16,220 nt of DNA, from positions 1 to 16,220 of the forward strand of contig JAUXDG010000036.1 in the NCBI GenBank assembly GCA_030618475.1, written 5' to 3'. The position numbers and the translations under genes are program-made. Below, in pieces: positions 5,992 through 14,047 of the stretch. Under the pieces are notes generated by a model, which worked only from the letters and a program-made list of their open reading frames with translations, was not told the origin of the DNA and made no database searches. Origin of the DNA: Gammaproteobacteria bacterium. GTDB taxonomy: Bacteria; Pseudomonadota; Gammaproteobacteria; DSM-19610. Position 1 is the first letter of the stretch; each line of letters begins with the position of its first letter.

Positions 5992-7190
5992 TAACGGGTC
6001 TCCCTTGATCTGCGCGTCGGTCGAACGGGCTGTTTCCCCGCTGTGCCAGCCTGTGATGCGTTATCGGCGCTGTTACTGCCGGAGAAACCACGCCCACCGG
6101 GTGCCTGTTTCATCAGCTGGTCGATGGGCAGGTACATCAGGCTGTTGGCGCTCTCGCTGTCCACCAAGACGACACCGGTTCTGGACAGCACCGATTCCAT
6201 GGTTTCGAAGTACAAACGTTTGCGCGTGACCTCCGGCGCCCTCGTGTACTCCTGTAGCAGCTGACTGAAACGGCTGGCCTCACCCTCAGCCTTGGCAACC
6301 AGGGCTTCCCGGTAAGCCTCTGATTCCTGAATCTGGCGCGCAGCGGCGCCGCGTGCTTTGGGGATAATGTCGTTGGCATAGGCCTCGGCTTCGTTCTTGA
6401 GTCGCTCCTTGTCCTCGCGCGCCTTGATGGCGTCCGAAAAGGCAGCCTGAACCTCGTCCGGCGGCTGCGCATCCTGCAGGTTCACGTCGGAAACCAACAG
6501 TCCGCTGTTATACCTGTCGAGTGTTTTCTGCATGACCTCCCTGGTCCCGCTGACCACCTCGGCACGCCCTTCTTTGAGGACAAAATCCATTTCATTCTTG
6601 CCGATGACTTCCCTGATGGCACTTTCCGCCACCTGCTTGAGGACCGCATTGGGATCGCGCACATTGAATAAATAGTTTTTTGCATCACCAACCTGGTACT
6701 GCACCGCCAGTTTGATATCGACGATATTTTCATCTCCCGTCAGCATCAAGGCTTCGCGCGGTACCGCGACCGTACTCTGCCCGGCACTACCGGAGCGATA
6801 GCCGATTTCCACAAAACGGCGCTGCTCTACATCAACGATTTTCACCTGTTCGACAGGATAGGGAATGCGCCAGTGTGGCCCGGGCATGGTGATTTCGCTA
6901 AAAGCACCGAAACGCAACACGACGCCCTGCTTACCGGCATCGATGATATAAATGCCTGAAAACAGCCAGACAATCGCTGCGATCCCGAGGATGAGTCCGA
7001 ATCCGGTAAAACCGGCACCGGAGCCACCGCCTCCGCCTCCGCCTTTGCTTTTGCCTTTGCGACCGCCAAACAAGCCGCCCAGTTTGTCCTGCATTTTACG
7101 CACGACTTCATCGAGATCCGGTGGGCCCTGGTCACTGCGACCACCCCAAGGATCCTTATTGTTACCGCCTCCCGGCTCGTTCCAGGCCAT
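5991..7190 (-). CDS. hflK: Membrane protease modulator HflK
   Basis: The 399-residue partner of HflC in the FtsH-HflKC complex. The N-terminus is polar and rich in Gly, Asp and Lys (MAWNEPGGGNNKDPWGG, then a run of seven Gly at about 51-57), as is usual for HflK. One transmembrane helix lies at about 61-83 (FTGFGLILGIAAIVWLF). The SPFH domain follows from GKQGVVLRFG, then a long charged helix with KAREDKERLKNEAEAYAND, and a disordered Gly/Ser/Arg-rich tail. GGAG sits about 10 bases before the ATG and supports this start. It lies 58 bp downstream of hflX with no terminator between them, so hfq-hflX-hflK-hflC probably form one transcription unit, as in E. coli. Confidence 0.97.
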   Translation of the reverse strand: MAWNEPGGGNNKDPWGGRSDQGPPDLDEVVRKMQDKLGGLFGGRKGKSKGGGGGGGSGAGFTGFGLILGIAAIVWLFSGIYIIDAGKQGVVLRFGAFSEITMPGPHWRIPYPVEQVKIVDVEQRRFVEIGYRSGSAGQSTVAVPREALMLTGDENIVDIKLAVQYQVGDAKNYLFNVRDPNAVLKQVAESAIREVIGKNEMDFVLKEGRAEVVSGTREVMQKTLDRYNSGLLVSDVNLQDAQPPDEVQAAFSDAIKAREDKERLKNEAEAYANDIIPKARGAAARQIQESEAYREALVAKAEGEASRFSQLLQEYTRAPEVTRKRLYFETMESVLSRTGVVLVDSESANSLMYLPIDQLMKQAPGGRGFSGSNSADNASQAGTAGKQPVRPTRRSRETR

Positions 7191-7248
7191 GTTTGACTCC
7201 GTAGCGTGGGAAAATTAAGTGATGATCAAAAAACCAGAGATGTGGATT

Positions 7249-8568
7249 CTAGGGAGCTTGGGCTGCACTAGCAACATTAACCGGCTCCCGACTGGCGTAA
7301 AGGGCATATTGCTGTCCCTCACGCCGGTACAAGACTTCGAGTTCGCGCTGGCTGATTCGCACCTCCAGCCACCAGCCACCCGACTCATCCGTGACATCCT
7401 GCAATATCCTGCCGGTCTGGTAGATGGCCGCCCGCAAACGCCCCGCGCTGGCGGGTAACTGCAACCAGCCTTGCAGCTGGTCGGCCAGAAAGAACTCACC
7501 CAGCGCCTGCTCCAGCAAGTCGAGGCCTGCGCCGGAGCTTGCCGAACACCACAGGCGGGTAATCCGCCCCTGCACATCGCGTAACAGGCGCGGCGGTTCG
7601 GCGCTCAAATCGATCTTGTTGTACACCAGGATCTGCGGGACGGCACTGGCCCCGATAACATCGAGTACTTCGTTGACCTGTTCAATACGCGCGTGTCGCT
7701 CCGGATCATGGGCATCGACCAGGTGCAGCAGTAAATCAGCCTCCAGGGTTTCTTCCAGGGTGGCGCGGAACGCTGCGACCAGTTCGTGCGGCAGCTGGCG
7801 TACGAAACCGACTGTATCGACCAGCACCAGGTCGCCGAATCCCGGCAGGCTGAAACGCCTCAGGGTGGGGTCGAGCGTGGCAAACAATTGATCAGCCGCA
7901 TACACATTGGCATTGCATAAGCGGTTGAACAGCGTGGATTTTCCGGTATTAGTGTACCCCACCAGGGAGACGGTCGGCACATCGGCGCGCTCGCGGGCGC
8001 GCCGCCCCTGGGCACGCTGGCTGCGCACTTTGTCCAGTCGCCTGTGGATCCGTTTAATCCGCTGACCGAGTAAGCGCCGGTCGGTTTCCAGCTGGGTTTC
8101 ACCCGGACCACGCAGGCCGATACCGCCTTTCTGCCGTTCCAGGTGAGTCCAGCCACGCACCAGACGGGTCGACAGGTGTTTGAGCTGGGCAAGCTCAACC
8201 TGTAGCTTGCCTTCAAAAGAACGCGCGCGCTGGGCGAAAATATCCAGGATCAATCCGGTTCTATCCAGCACCCGGGCTTGCAACAGCTGCTCCAGATTAC
8301 GTTCCTGACTAGGGCTGAGTTCATGATTGAAGATCACCAGCTGGGCGTCTTCCGCACTCAACTGGTCACGGATTTCCTCAGCCTTACCCGAACCGACGTA
8401 GAAGCGGGGATCCGGTGCAGTGCGGCTGGCCGTGACAGTGGCAATCGCTTGCGCACCGGCAGACGAGGCAAGATCGGTAAACTCCAGCAGATCTTCGGGA
8501 CCTGATTCATCGGGAAAATCGACATGAACGAGAACCGCCCTCTCGCCGCTTTGGGGCCGTTCAAACAT
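7249..8568 (-). CDS. hflX: GTPase HflX, ribosome-associated
   Basis: The 439-residue protein is a ribosome-binding GTPase that in E. coli splits or rescues stalled 70S ribosomes after heat stress. The N-terminal HflX domain (about 10-120, with FYVGSGKAEEI at 56-66) is followed by a basic coiled linker with GGIGLRGPGETQLETDRR at 148-165. The GTPase domain has G1 GYTNTGKS at 204-211, G2 in ATLDPT at about 230-235, G3 DTVGF at 251-255, G4 NKID at 317-320 and G5 SAS at 342-344. All nucleotide-binding motifs are intact. The ATG has only a weak Shine-Dalgarno sequence. The gene starts 59 bp after hfq, in the conserved hfq-hflX-hflK-hflC order. Confidence 0.97.
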   Translation of the reverse strand: MFERPQSGERAVLVHVDFPDESGPEDLLEFTDLASSAGAQAIATVTASRTAPDPRFYVGSGKAEEIRDQLSAEDAQLVIFNHELSPSQERNLEQLLQARVLDRTGLILDIFAQRARSFEGKLQVELAQLKHLSTRLVRGWTHLERQKGGIGLRGPGETQLETDRRLLGQRIKRIHRRLDKVRSQRAQGRRARERADVPTVSLVGYTNTGKSTLFNRLCNANVYAADQLFATLDPTLRRFSLPGFGDLVLVDTVGFVRQLPHELVAAFRATLEETLEADLLLHLVDAHDPERHARIEQVNEVLDVIGASAVPQILVYNKIDLSAEPPRLLRDVQGRITRLWCSASSGAGLDLLEQALGEFFLADQLQGWLQLPASAGRLRAAIYQTGRILQDVTDESGGWWLEVRISQRELEVLYRREGQQYALYASREPVNVASAAQAP

Positions 8569-8583
8569 AGTCTGGATGATATG

Positions 8584-8612
8584 CCGGAATCGGACTCAAA
8601 TTCCAATTCCGG
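8584..8612 (-). other. Imperfect dyad in the hfq-hflX spacer
   Basis: CCGGAAT at 8584-8590 pairs with ATTCCGG at 8606-8612. A second ATTCC at 8600-8604 gives an alternative pairing. No T-run follows on either strand. It may stabilise or separate the hfq and hflX parts of the message, but nothing in the sequence shows that directly. Confidence 0.3.
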
Positions 8613-8627
8613 GCAAACACCGTGATA

Positions 8628-8885
8628 TCAGGCGTTACCCGGCTCAGTGCCGTTGCTCCCTTCATCGCCAGTCGCCAGACGGACATTACGCGCCGGCACC
8701 ACAGTAGAGATGGCATGTTTGTACACCATCTGACTGACACTGTTTTTCAACAACACCACAAATTGATCGAAGGACTCAATCTGGCCTTGTAATTTAATGC
8801 CATTTACCAGGTAAATAGCCACTGGAATACGTTCTTTACGGAGTGTATTCAGAAAGGGTTCTTGTAAGGACTGCCCTCTGGCCAT
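8628..8885 (-). CDS. hfq: RNA chaperone Hfq
   Basis: The 85-residue Sm-like protein forms a hexamer and pairs small RNAs with mRNAs. The N-terminus MARGQSLQEPFLNTLRKE matches E. coli Hfq almost exactly. Key RNA-binding residues are visible: Gln8, Asp40, Gln41 and Phe42 in SFDQF, and Tyr55-Lys56-His57 in VYKH. The C-terminal tail (ATGDEGSNGTEPGNA) is short and acidic compared with the 102-residue E. coli protein, which is common outside enterics. The start is set by a strong AAGGAG a few bases upstream of ATG 8885. The same frame stays open to 8981, but that extension is not conserved. It is preceded by a possible terminator after miaA. Confidence 0.98.
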   Translation of the reverse strand: MARGQSLQEPFLNTLRKERIPVAIYLVNGIKLQGQIESFDQFVVLLKNSVSQMVYKHAISTVVPARNVRLATGDEGSNGTEPGNA

Positions 8886-8971
8886 GTCAGTTCTCCTTTT
8901 TCTCGTAACGTGCACCAAGTTCGTTCTCCTGCCGGGATCATTTGTACTTATGTAAAGTGAGCACAGGTCAC

Positions 8972-8992
8972 AAAACCGCATCCCTTGCGGTT
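8972..8992 (-). terminator. Possible weak terminator between miaA and hfq
   Basis: On the minus strand a perfect 7-bp stem, AACCGCA with TGCGGTT, encloses AGGGA and continues into TTTTG. The stem is sound but the T-run is short and partly inside the stem. It may act as an attenuator or stabilise the 3' end of the miaA message, giving hfq partly separate expression. The 142-bp spacer presumably also holds an hfq promoter, but no convincing -35/-10 pair stands out. Confidence 0.45.
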
Positions 8993-9027
8993 AGCTGTTT
9001 TGGCATCCCGACAAAACTATAGCACAG

Positions 9028-9969
9028 TCAAGTGGCTGCTGCTCCAGTTCTGTTTATCAAAAAACGGATACGGGCCACGGCATTTTCCCTGGACGGGTCA
9101 ATCCAGTGGCATTCAGATTCACTGCGGAGCCAGGTCAGTTGCCTTTTTGCATACTGCCGGGTGGCGATAACGGCGCGCTCGACCCACTCTCCCTCCGAGA
9201 GCTCTCCCTCCAGGTACGCCCAGGCCTGGCGATAACCTACAGCCCGCATCGATGGCAATCCTGGATTGAGATCACGACCTGCACGCAAGCGCCGCACCTC
9301 ATCCAGAAAACCCTGCGCCAGCATGAGCTCGAAACGCTGGCGGATACGTTCGTGCAGTACTTTCCTTTGTTCCGGCGCCAGTATTAATTTCAGGAACCGG
9401 TAGGCCGGTGGTGCCTGCCGCCCGGCGGCACAGAGCTCGCTCAGCGGTAAACCGCTCAACTCATAAACTTCCAGCGCACGCTGGATGCGTTGCGGGTCAT
9501 TGGGATGAATACGGACTGCCGACTGTGGATCAACCCGGCGCAGACGGGTATGCATGGCCTGCCAGCCTTTCTCCCGCGCTTCGGCCTCGAGCTGCGCCCG
9601 CACCCCGCTGTCGGCACCAGGGAGATCAGACAGGCCCTGTTGCAGGGCTCTGAAATAGAGCATGGTACCGCCGACCAGCAATGGCGTATTGCCGCGAGCG
9701 CAAATCGCTTCCATTTCACGCAGCGCATCGTCGCGAAATTCAGCCACGGAATAGACCTCGGACGGATCCCGGATATCGATGAGACGATGTGGCGCAATTC
9801 GCAGTGTTTCGGCGTCCGGTTTGGCCGTACCAATATCCATACCGCGATACACCAGCGCCGAATCAACGCTGATGATTTCCAGCGGTAAGCGCTGAACGAG
9901 TTCCACCGCGACACCGGTTTTACCGGAAGCGGTGGGGCCCATCAGCAAGATTGCCAGGGGGTGAGGCAT
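9028..9969 (-). CDS. miaA: tRNA dimethylallyltransferase
   Basis: The 313-residue enzyme transfers a dimethylallyl group to N6 of A37 in tRNAs reading UNN codons (i6A, the precursor of ms2i6A). Motifs: P-loop GPTASGKT at 11-18, SVDSALVYRGMDIGTAKPD just after it (DSxxxYRGMDIGTAKP hallmark), LVGGTMLYFRAL in the middle, and the late family segments MRAVGYRQAW and TRQYAKRQLTWLR. A GTG 18 bases upstream (9987) would also open the frame. AAGGAGG lies 8 bases before ATG 9969, inside that extension, so the ATG is clearly the start. The mutL stop is 30 bp upstream, consistent with co-transcription of mutL and miaA. Confidence 0.97.
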   Translation of the reverse strand: MPHPLAILLMGPTASGKTGVAVELVQRLPLEIISVDSALVYRGMDIGTAKPDAETLRIAPHRLIDIRDPSEVYSVAEFRDDALREMEAICARGNTPLLVGGTMLYFRALQQGLSDLPGADSGVRAQLEAEAREKGWQAMHTRLRRVDPQSAVRIHPNDPQRIQRALEVYELSGLPLSELCAAGRQAPPAYRFLKLILAPEQRKVLHERIRQRFELMLAQGFLDEVRRLRAGRDLNPGLPSMRAVGYRQAWAYLEGELSEGEWVERAVIATRQYAKRQLTWLRSESECHWIDPSRENAVARIRFLINRTGAAAT

Positions 9970-9977
9970 ACGGGTAG

Positions 9978-9984
9978 CCTCCTT
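9978..9984 (-). promoter_or_regulatory. Strong Shine-Dalgarno site of miaA
   Basis: AAGGAGG on the minus strand stands 8 bases before ATG 9969. It decides the miaA start against the upstream in-frame GTG, which would place this site inside the coding sequence. Confidence 0.8.
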
Positions 9985-9999
9985 CACGATCGCAAGGCG

Positions 10000-11787
10000 T
10001 TACCGGCCGCGTAGAAACAGGGCATCCAGCTCCTGCAAACCGATCTGTACCCAGGTTGGCCGTCCGTGGTTACACTGACCGGAGCGCTCGGTTCGTTCCA
10101 TATCGCGCAACAGGGCATTCATTTCCTGGCTGGTCAGACTGCGATTGGCGCGAACAGAGCCGTGGCAAGCCATGGTCGACAGCAACTCATTAATGGTTTC
10201 TTCAATCCGCCGGCTGTGTCCGTGGCTGTGACAGTCCGACAGTACATCACGCACCAGCACCTCGATATCAACGTCAGACAACAGCGCCGGCACTTGCCGC
10301 ACCAGCAACTGTTCAGGGCCGTGGCGGTCAATCTCAAAGCCCAGCGTGGCAAACCATGCCTGCCGCTGCTCCGCCTCATCGGCTTCAGCGCGGCTGACGG
10401 CCAGCGTTAGCGGCACCAGCAAAGGCTGGGAGCGAATGCCATCTTCCTGGTAGCTGCGCTTGAGGTGCTCGTAGCTGATTCGCTCGTGTGCGGCGTGCAT
10501 ATCCACCAGCACCAATCCCTGTTCATTCTCGGCAAGAATATAGATGCCTTTGAGTTGCGCCAGCGCAAAACCCAGCGGCGGGACAGTTTGCTGTTCGGCC
10601 TGAGTCTCAGCCTGTTCAAATACCGCTGCCGTTGCAGCAGCAGGCACACTGCCATGCAGACGCCGGTAGTGGCTGAGCTGCTCATTGACCTGTAACGGCA
10701 TTCCGCTTTGTCGATGACGCTGACCGGAACTGTAAGCCGACGCTGGCAGAGGATGTGCCGGCCCGGGCTCGGGCTGAGCCACAGCAGGCCGTAGGTCAGC
10801 CAGTACCTGATGCACCGTTCGAAACAGGAAATCATGCACCAGCCGCGATTCACGAAAACGCACTTCGTGTTTGGCCGGGTGCGCATTGACATCCACTACC
10901 GCCGGATCCAGTTCCAGGTACAGCACAAAGGCCGGATAACGGCCGTGATAGAGCACATCCTGGTAGGCCTGGCGTACCGCGTGCGCCATCAGCTTGTCAC
11001 GTACTGCGCGTCCATTGACGAAAAAGAACTGCAAATCGGCCTGGCTGCGTGAAAAGGTCGGTTCAGCAATCCAGCCGTACAGACGCAAGCCGGCGGCACT
11101 ATGGTCGAAGCCGATCAGCTGCTGCGCAAACGGCTCACCGAGCAGCACTTTCAGCCGATCAAGCTGTTGCGCCTCGCTTTGAGCCGGGTGCAGGTGATAT
11201 AGCACTTTGCGCTTGCGGCGCACCACCAGCTCAACGTCCGGGCGGCTCAAGGCAATGCGCTGAATGGCACCCTCGAGGTGTTTCTGCTCGGTATTTTCAG
11301 TCCGCAGAAACTTACGTCGTGCCGGCACATTATGAAACAGGTCCCGCACTTCGATAGTGGTCCCCGGCAGATGCGCTACCGGTTCAGGATCAGCGGTTCT
11401 CTCTCTGCCGTCACCCTGCACCTGCCAGCCACTGGTCTCATCATCGCTGCGTGACTGCACAAGGAGACGCGAAACCGAGGCGATACTCGGCAACGCCTCG
11501 CCACGAAATCCCAGGCTGACGACACGTTCCAGGTCCTCCAGCGAAGCAATCTTGCTGGTTGCATGACGCGACAAGGCCAGCGCCAGATCATCCCTGTGAA
11601 TGCCGTGGCCGTTATCCCGCACCCGGATCAGGCGCTGGCCGCCCTCTTCGATATCGATTTCAATTTTTGATGAACCGGCATCCAGACTGTTTTCCAGCAA
11701 CTCCTTAAGCACCGAGGCCGGGCGCTCCACCACCTCGCCGGCGGCAATCTGATTGATGAGCTGAGGTTCGAGTGGGTGGATGCGCAT
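10000..11787 (-). CDS. mutL: DNA mismatch repair protein MutL, endonuclease type
   Basis: The 595-residue protein links MutS mismatch recognition to strand removal. The N-terminal GHKL ATPase has AAGEVVERPASVLKELLENS at 15-34, RDNGHGI at 57-63, RHATSKI at 74-80 and GFRGEAL at 93-99. A Pro/Gln/Ala-rich linker covers about 335-400. The C-terminal domain carries DMHAAHERISYE at 429-440, which fits the metal-binding endonuclease motif DQHA-x2-E-x4-E with Met for Gln. It also has ACHGSVRAN at 540-548 and CNHGRPT at 572-578, the other two metal-site motifs. E. coli MutL lacks these and relies on MutH. This protein should therefore nick DNA itself, as in many non-enteric gammaproteobacteria. The ATG has a poor ribosome site but gives the canonical N-terminus. 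amiB ends 100 bp upstream. Confidence 0.97.
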   Translation of the reverse strand: MRIHPLEPQLINQIAAGEVVERPASVLKELLENSLDAGSSKIEIDIEEGGQRLIRVRDNGHGIHRDDLALALSRHATSKIASLEDLERVVSLGFRGEALPSIASVSRLLVQSRSDDETSGWQVQGDGRERTADPEPVAHLPGTTIEVRDLFHNVPARRKFLRTENTEQKHLEGAIQRIALSRPDVELVVRRKRKVLYHLHPAQSEAQQLDRLKVLLGEPFAQQLIGFDHSAAGLRLYGWIAEPTFSRSQADLQFFFVNGRAVRDKLMAHAVRQAYQDVLYHGRYPAFVLYLELDPAVVDVNAHPAKHEVRFRESRLVHDFLFRTVHQVLADLRPAVAQPEPGPAHPLPASAYSSGQRHRQSGMPLQVNEQLSHYRRLHGSVPAAATAAVFEQAETQAEQQTVPPLGFALAQLKGIYILAENEQGLVLVDMHAAHERISYEHLKRSYQEDGIRSQPLLVPLTLAVSRAEADEAEQRQAWFATLGFEIDRHGPEQLLVRQVPALLSDVDIEVLVRDVLSDCHSHGHSRRIEETINELLSTMACHGSVRANRSLTSQEMNALLRDMERTERSGQCNHGRPTWVQIGLQELDALFLRGR

Positions 11788-11887
11788 TTCGATATGTTAA
11801 CGTGAAAGACACCCGCGCGGCTAACTGACACTGGCCGCTACTGAACAGTTATACCGGCCATACCACGCTGTCACTGATAGCGGCGGA

Positions 11888-13216
11888 CTAACCGCCCCTG
11901 GAAGGAATGGCCAGCACTTTGCCGACCAGCAGACGGTCGTTTCTCAGCTTATTGGTGGCGCGAAGAGAGCGCATACTCACCCCGTAAGTTTGTGCAATAT
12001 GGCTCAGGGTATCGCCACGCCGAATCACATGGCGACGCGGACTGGTCTGCGCCATCAGGGTGCCGGGCGGTGGATTAGCGGTGAAGTAACTGCGCACCCC
12101 TTTCATAATGGCAACTGCCACCTTCTGCTGGTGCCTGGAATTTCTCAGCTTTTTTTCCTCAGCCGGGTTGGAGATATAGGCGGTCTCGATGAGCAGCGAG
12201 GGGATGTCCGGAGATTTCAGTACCACGAAACCGGCATGCTGAACACGTTTCTTGTGCACCTTGCCGAGTCGCCTCATCTCAGTCAGCACCTTGTCAGCCA
12301 CCTTGTTGCTGGCTTCCAGGGTTGCTGCCTGGGCCAGGTCAAGCAACACTTCCGCCAGAAGATCGTCCTTGTCATCCAGACTGACGCCCCCCACCAGATC
12401 GGCAGCGTTCTCACGCGCTGCCAGCCAGCGCGCCATTTCCGAGGAGGCCCCACGCCGTGAAATCACAAACACGGATGAACCCTGCACACGCCGATCCCGA
12501 AAAGCATCGGCGTGAATGGAAATGAGCAGGTCAGCCCGGTGTTTACGCGCCTTTTCGATACGCTTGCGCAAGCCAATGTAGTAATCACCATCGCGGATCA
12601 GCACCGCTCGCATGCCCGGTTCTTTTTCAACCAGTTTGGCCAGGCGCCGCGCGATAGCCAGCGCTACATCCTTTTCATGCGTCCCCCGCTTGCCACGTGC
12701 ACCGGAATCTTCGCCACCGTGCCCGGCGTCAATGGCAATGACAAGGTCTCTGAGTTTGGCGGGTTTGCTGGCGGTCTGGATCTTTTTCGGCGTACTCTTC
12801 GCAACCGGTCCCGATTCAAACAGGTCGATAACCAGGCGGTGCCCATACTGCTCGTTGGGCTTCAGAACAAAACTCTTGGGTTTTACCGCGCCTTTGAGAT
12901 CCAGCACCAGGCGCAGATCTTTTTTATTTCTTGGACCGCTGCGCAGGCTCTTGACGATGCCGCCCCGGGTCTGCGCTTCCCTGACCTTACTGTCGATACC
13001 GGCATTGGGCAGATCGATGACCAGGCGATCAGGATTTTTCAGTGTGAACAGACGGTGCTCGACCGGACCGGTGACGTCAAAGACGACACGGGTACTGTCC
13101 GGTGCAGCCCACAAACGCGCACCCTGCACCTGCAACGCACCCGCATTGACGGCTGACGCCGGCACCAGTGCCAGCGAAGTCACCAACAGAACCACGAGCC
13201 AAGCCAGCCGAATCAA
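11888..13216 (-). CDS. amiB: N-acetylmuramoyl-L-alanine amidase, AmiB/AmiC type with LysM
   Basis: Periplasmic zinc amidase that cleaves peptide side chains from peptidoglycan during septum splitting; 442 residues. It has a signal peptide (about 1-25, ending ASAVNA), an AMIN domain (about 28-132) for septal targeting, an Amidase_3 domain (about 158-378) and a C-terminal LysM (about 396-437, HVIRRGDTLSHIAQTYGVS). The zinc and catalytic residues are present: His166 in AGHGG, Glu181, His235 in ISIHAD and Glu344 in LIETAYISN. The segment at about 273-318 (LVGGVSLDDKDDLLAEVLLD onward) corresponds to the autoinhibitory insertion relieved by EnvC/NlpD-type activators. The start is TTG, with GGAG 9 bases upstream and no ATG or GTG upstream in frame. 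The symbol follows the E. coli locus; the architecture could equally be called AmiC. Confidence 0.93.
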   Translation of the reverse strand: MIRLAWLVVLLVTSLALVPASAVNAGALQVQGARLWAAPDSTRVVFDVTGPVEHRLFTLKNPDRLVIDLPNAGIDSKVREAQTRGGIVKSLRSGPRNKKDLRLVLDLKGAVKPKSFVLKPNEQYGHRLVIDLFESGPVAKSTPKKIQTASKPAKLRDLVIAIDAGHGGEDSGARGKRGTHEKDVALAIARRLAKLVEKEPGMRAVLIRDGDYYIGLRKRIEKARKHRADLLISIHADAFRDRRVQGSSVFVISRRGASSEMARWLAARENAADLVGGVSLDDKDDLLAEVLLDLAQAATLEASNKVADKVLTEMRRLGKVHKKRVQHAGFVVLKSPDIPSLLIETAYISNPAEEKKLRNSRHQQKVAVAIMKGVRSYFTANPPPGTLMAQTSPRRHVIRRGDTLSHIAQTYGVSMRSLRATNKLRNDRLLVGKVLAIPSRGG

Positions 13217-13303
13217 CCCCGATTTCTCCCCAACCCGGACACTTTGCTTAACCTGTACCGCATCTCGAGAAACTAATACTAATAAATTACCTTAATTCCC
13301 GTA

Positions 13304-13331
13304 AAGATAGCACCACTATCTAGAAAGTCAA
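13304..13331 (-). promoter_or_regulatory. Possible sigma70-type promoter for amiB
   Basis: On the minus strand TTGACT (13331-13326) is followed after 16 bp by TATCTT (13309-13304), about 90 bases before the amiB start. The boxes match the consensus at 5 of 6 and 4 of 6 positions. A 6-bp stem, AGATAG/CTATCT at 13305-13321, overlaps the spacer. The region is notably AT-rich compared with the genes. The assignment is by eye only. Confidence 0.35.
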
Positions 13332-13367
13332 GCAAGATGGGCGCTGGCGCGCATTTCCCACAAGCTC

Positions 13368-13554
13368 AACCACAAAGGGCACGAAAGAACTAAAAAATTA
13401 AAGGCGTTTCCAGTGTTACCCCTAACCACGCGGAAGGACATACATTATCTGATGAAATTCTCAGAAATAACATTTAGCGGATTGTTCCTTGCTGCCCTTC
13501 GTGCCCTTCAAGGTGAATTGCGTAGCAAGAGAGGGTGCCCTGGGGCATGTGGTT
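13368..13554. repeat. Repeat region C in the tsaE-amiB gap
   Basis: The 357-bp gap 13217-13573 holds no gene. Its right half contains AAGGGCACGAA at 13375-13385 and the inverted copy TTCGTGCCCTT at 13498-13508, with weaker flanking complementarity (AACCACA at 13368 and TGTGGTT at 13548). Directly after the inverted copy are two blocks shared exactly with palindromic element B: the 10-bp CAAGGTGAAT at 13509-13518, and a 20-bp block at 13528-13547 containing GAGGGTGCCCTGGGGCA. The outer boundaries are uncertain. The left half of the gap is AT-rich and carries the possible amiB promoter. Confidence 0.6.
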
Positions 13555-13573
13555 ATATCGTGAGAAATACTCG

Positions 13574-14047
13574 CTAGGTGTCTGGTTTTTCATGTAACGA
13601 AAAATTTCGCAGAAGCTGCTCACCGCGTGGCGAAGCGGCCTCCACTCGTATTTCCCGGCCGCTGCCCTCGGCCTGCAGATAAACATGCAAATCCGCTTCC
13701 GGCAGAATTCCGGCACCCCGCTCCGGCCACTCGACCAGACAGATGCTTTCATCCTCGAACAGATCCCGGATACCAATCCATTCCAGTTCTTCCGCATCGG
13801 CCAGGCGATACAGATCCAGGTGATAAAGATTCCCGTCCGCGGTAATGTAGGGTTCGATCAGTGCATAAGTTGGACTCTTGACCGGACCGCTATGGCCGGA
13901 TGCACGCAGAAAACCGCGCACCAGTGTGGTTTTTCCTGCACCGAGGTGGCCGTGCAAAAATACCAGCAAGCCACCTTTGCAAGCCGCTGCCAGCTGTCCA
14001 CCGAAGGCTTCTGTGGCTGCCTGGTCCTGCAGATATCGTTTAAACAT
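13574..14047 (-). CDS. tsaE: tRNA t6A synthesis ATPase TsaE
   Basis: The 157-residue P-loop protein works with TsaB and TsaD to transfer threonylcarbamoyl to A37 of tRNAs reading ANN codons (t6A). Walker A GHLGAGKT lies at 33-40, with the family motifs SPTYALIEPY at 58-67, YHLDLYRL at 75-82 and CLVEWPERG at 103-111. E. coli TsaE has 153 residues. The ATG overlaps the nnr stop by 8 bases (ATGTTTAA), so translation is coupled to nnr, the usual arrangement. The downstream side is unusual for this cluster: a 357-bp gap with repeat sequence separates it from amiB. Confidence 0.96.
   Translation of the reverse strand: MFKRYLQDQAATEAFGGQLAAACKGGLLVFLHGHLGAGKTTLVRGFLRASGHSGPVKSPTYALIEPYITADGNLYHLDLYRLADAEELEWIGIRDLFEDESICLVEWPERGAGILPEADLHVYLQAEGSGREIRVEAASPRGEQLLRNFSLHEKPDT

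Noticed and set aside
8886..8981. N-terminal extension of hfq by 32 residues
   Set aside because: The strong AAGGAG site and the conserved MARGQSLQ start place the beginning at 8885. The extension is untranslated leader and possible terminator sequence.
13474..13797. 107-codon minus-strand frame crossing the end of tsaE and repeat C
   Set aside because: It is out of frame with tsaE, and its tail is just translated repeat sequence (MPQGTLS...).
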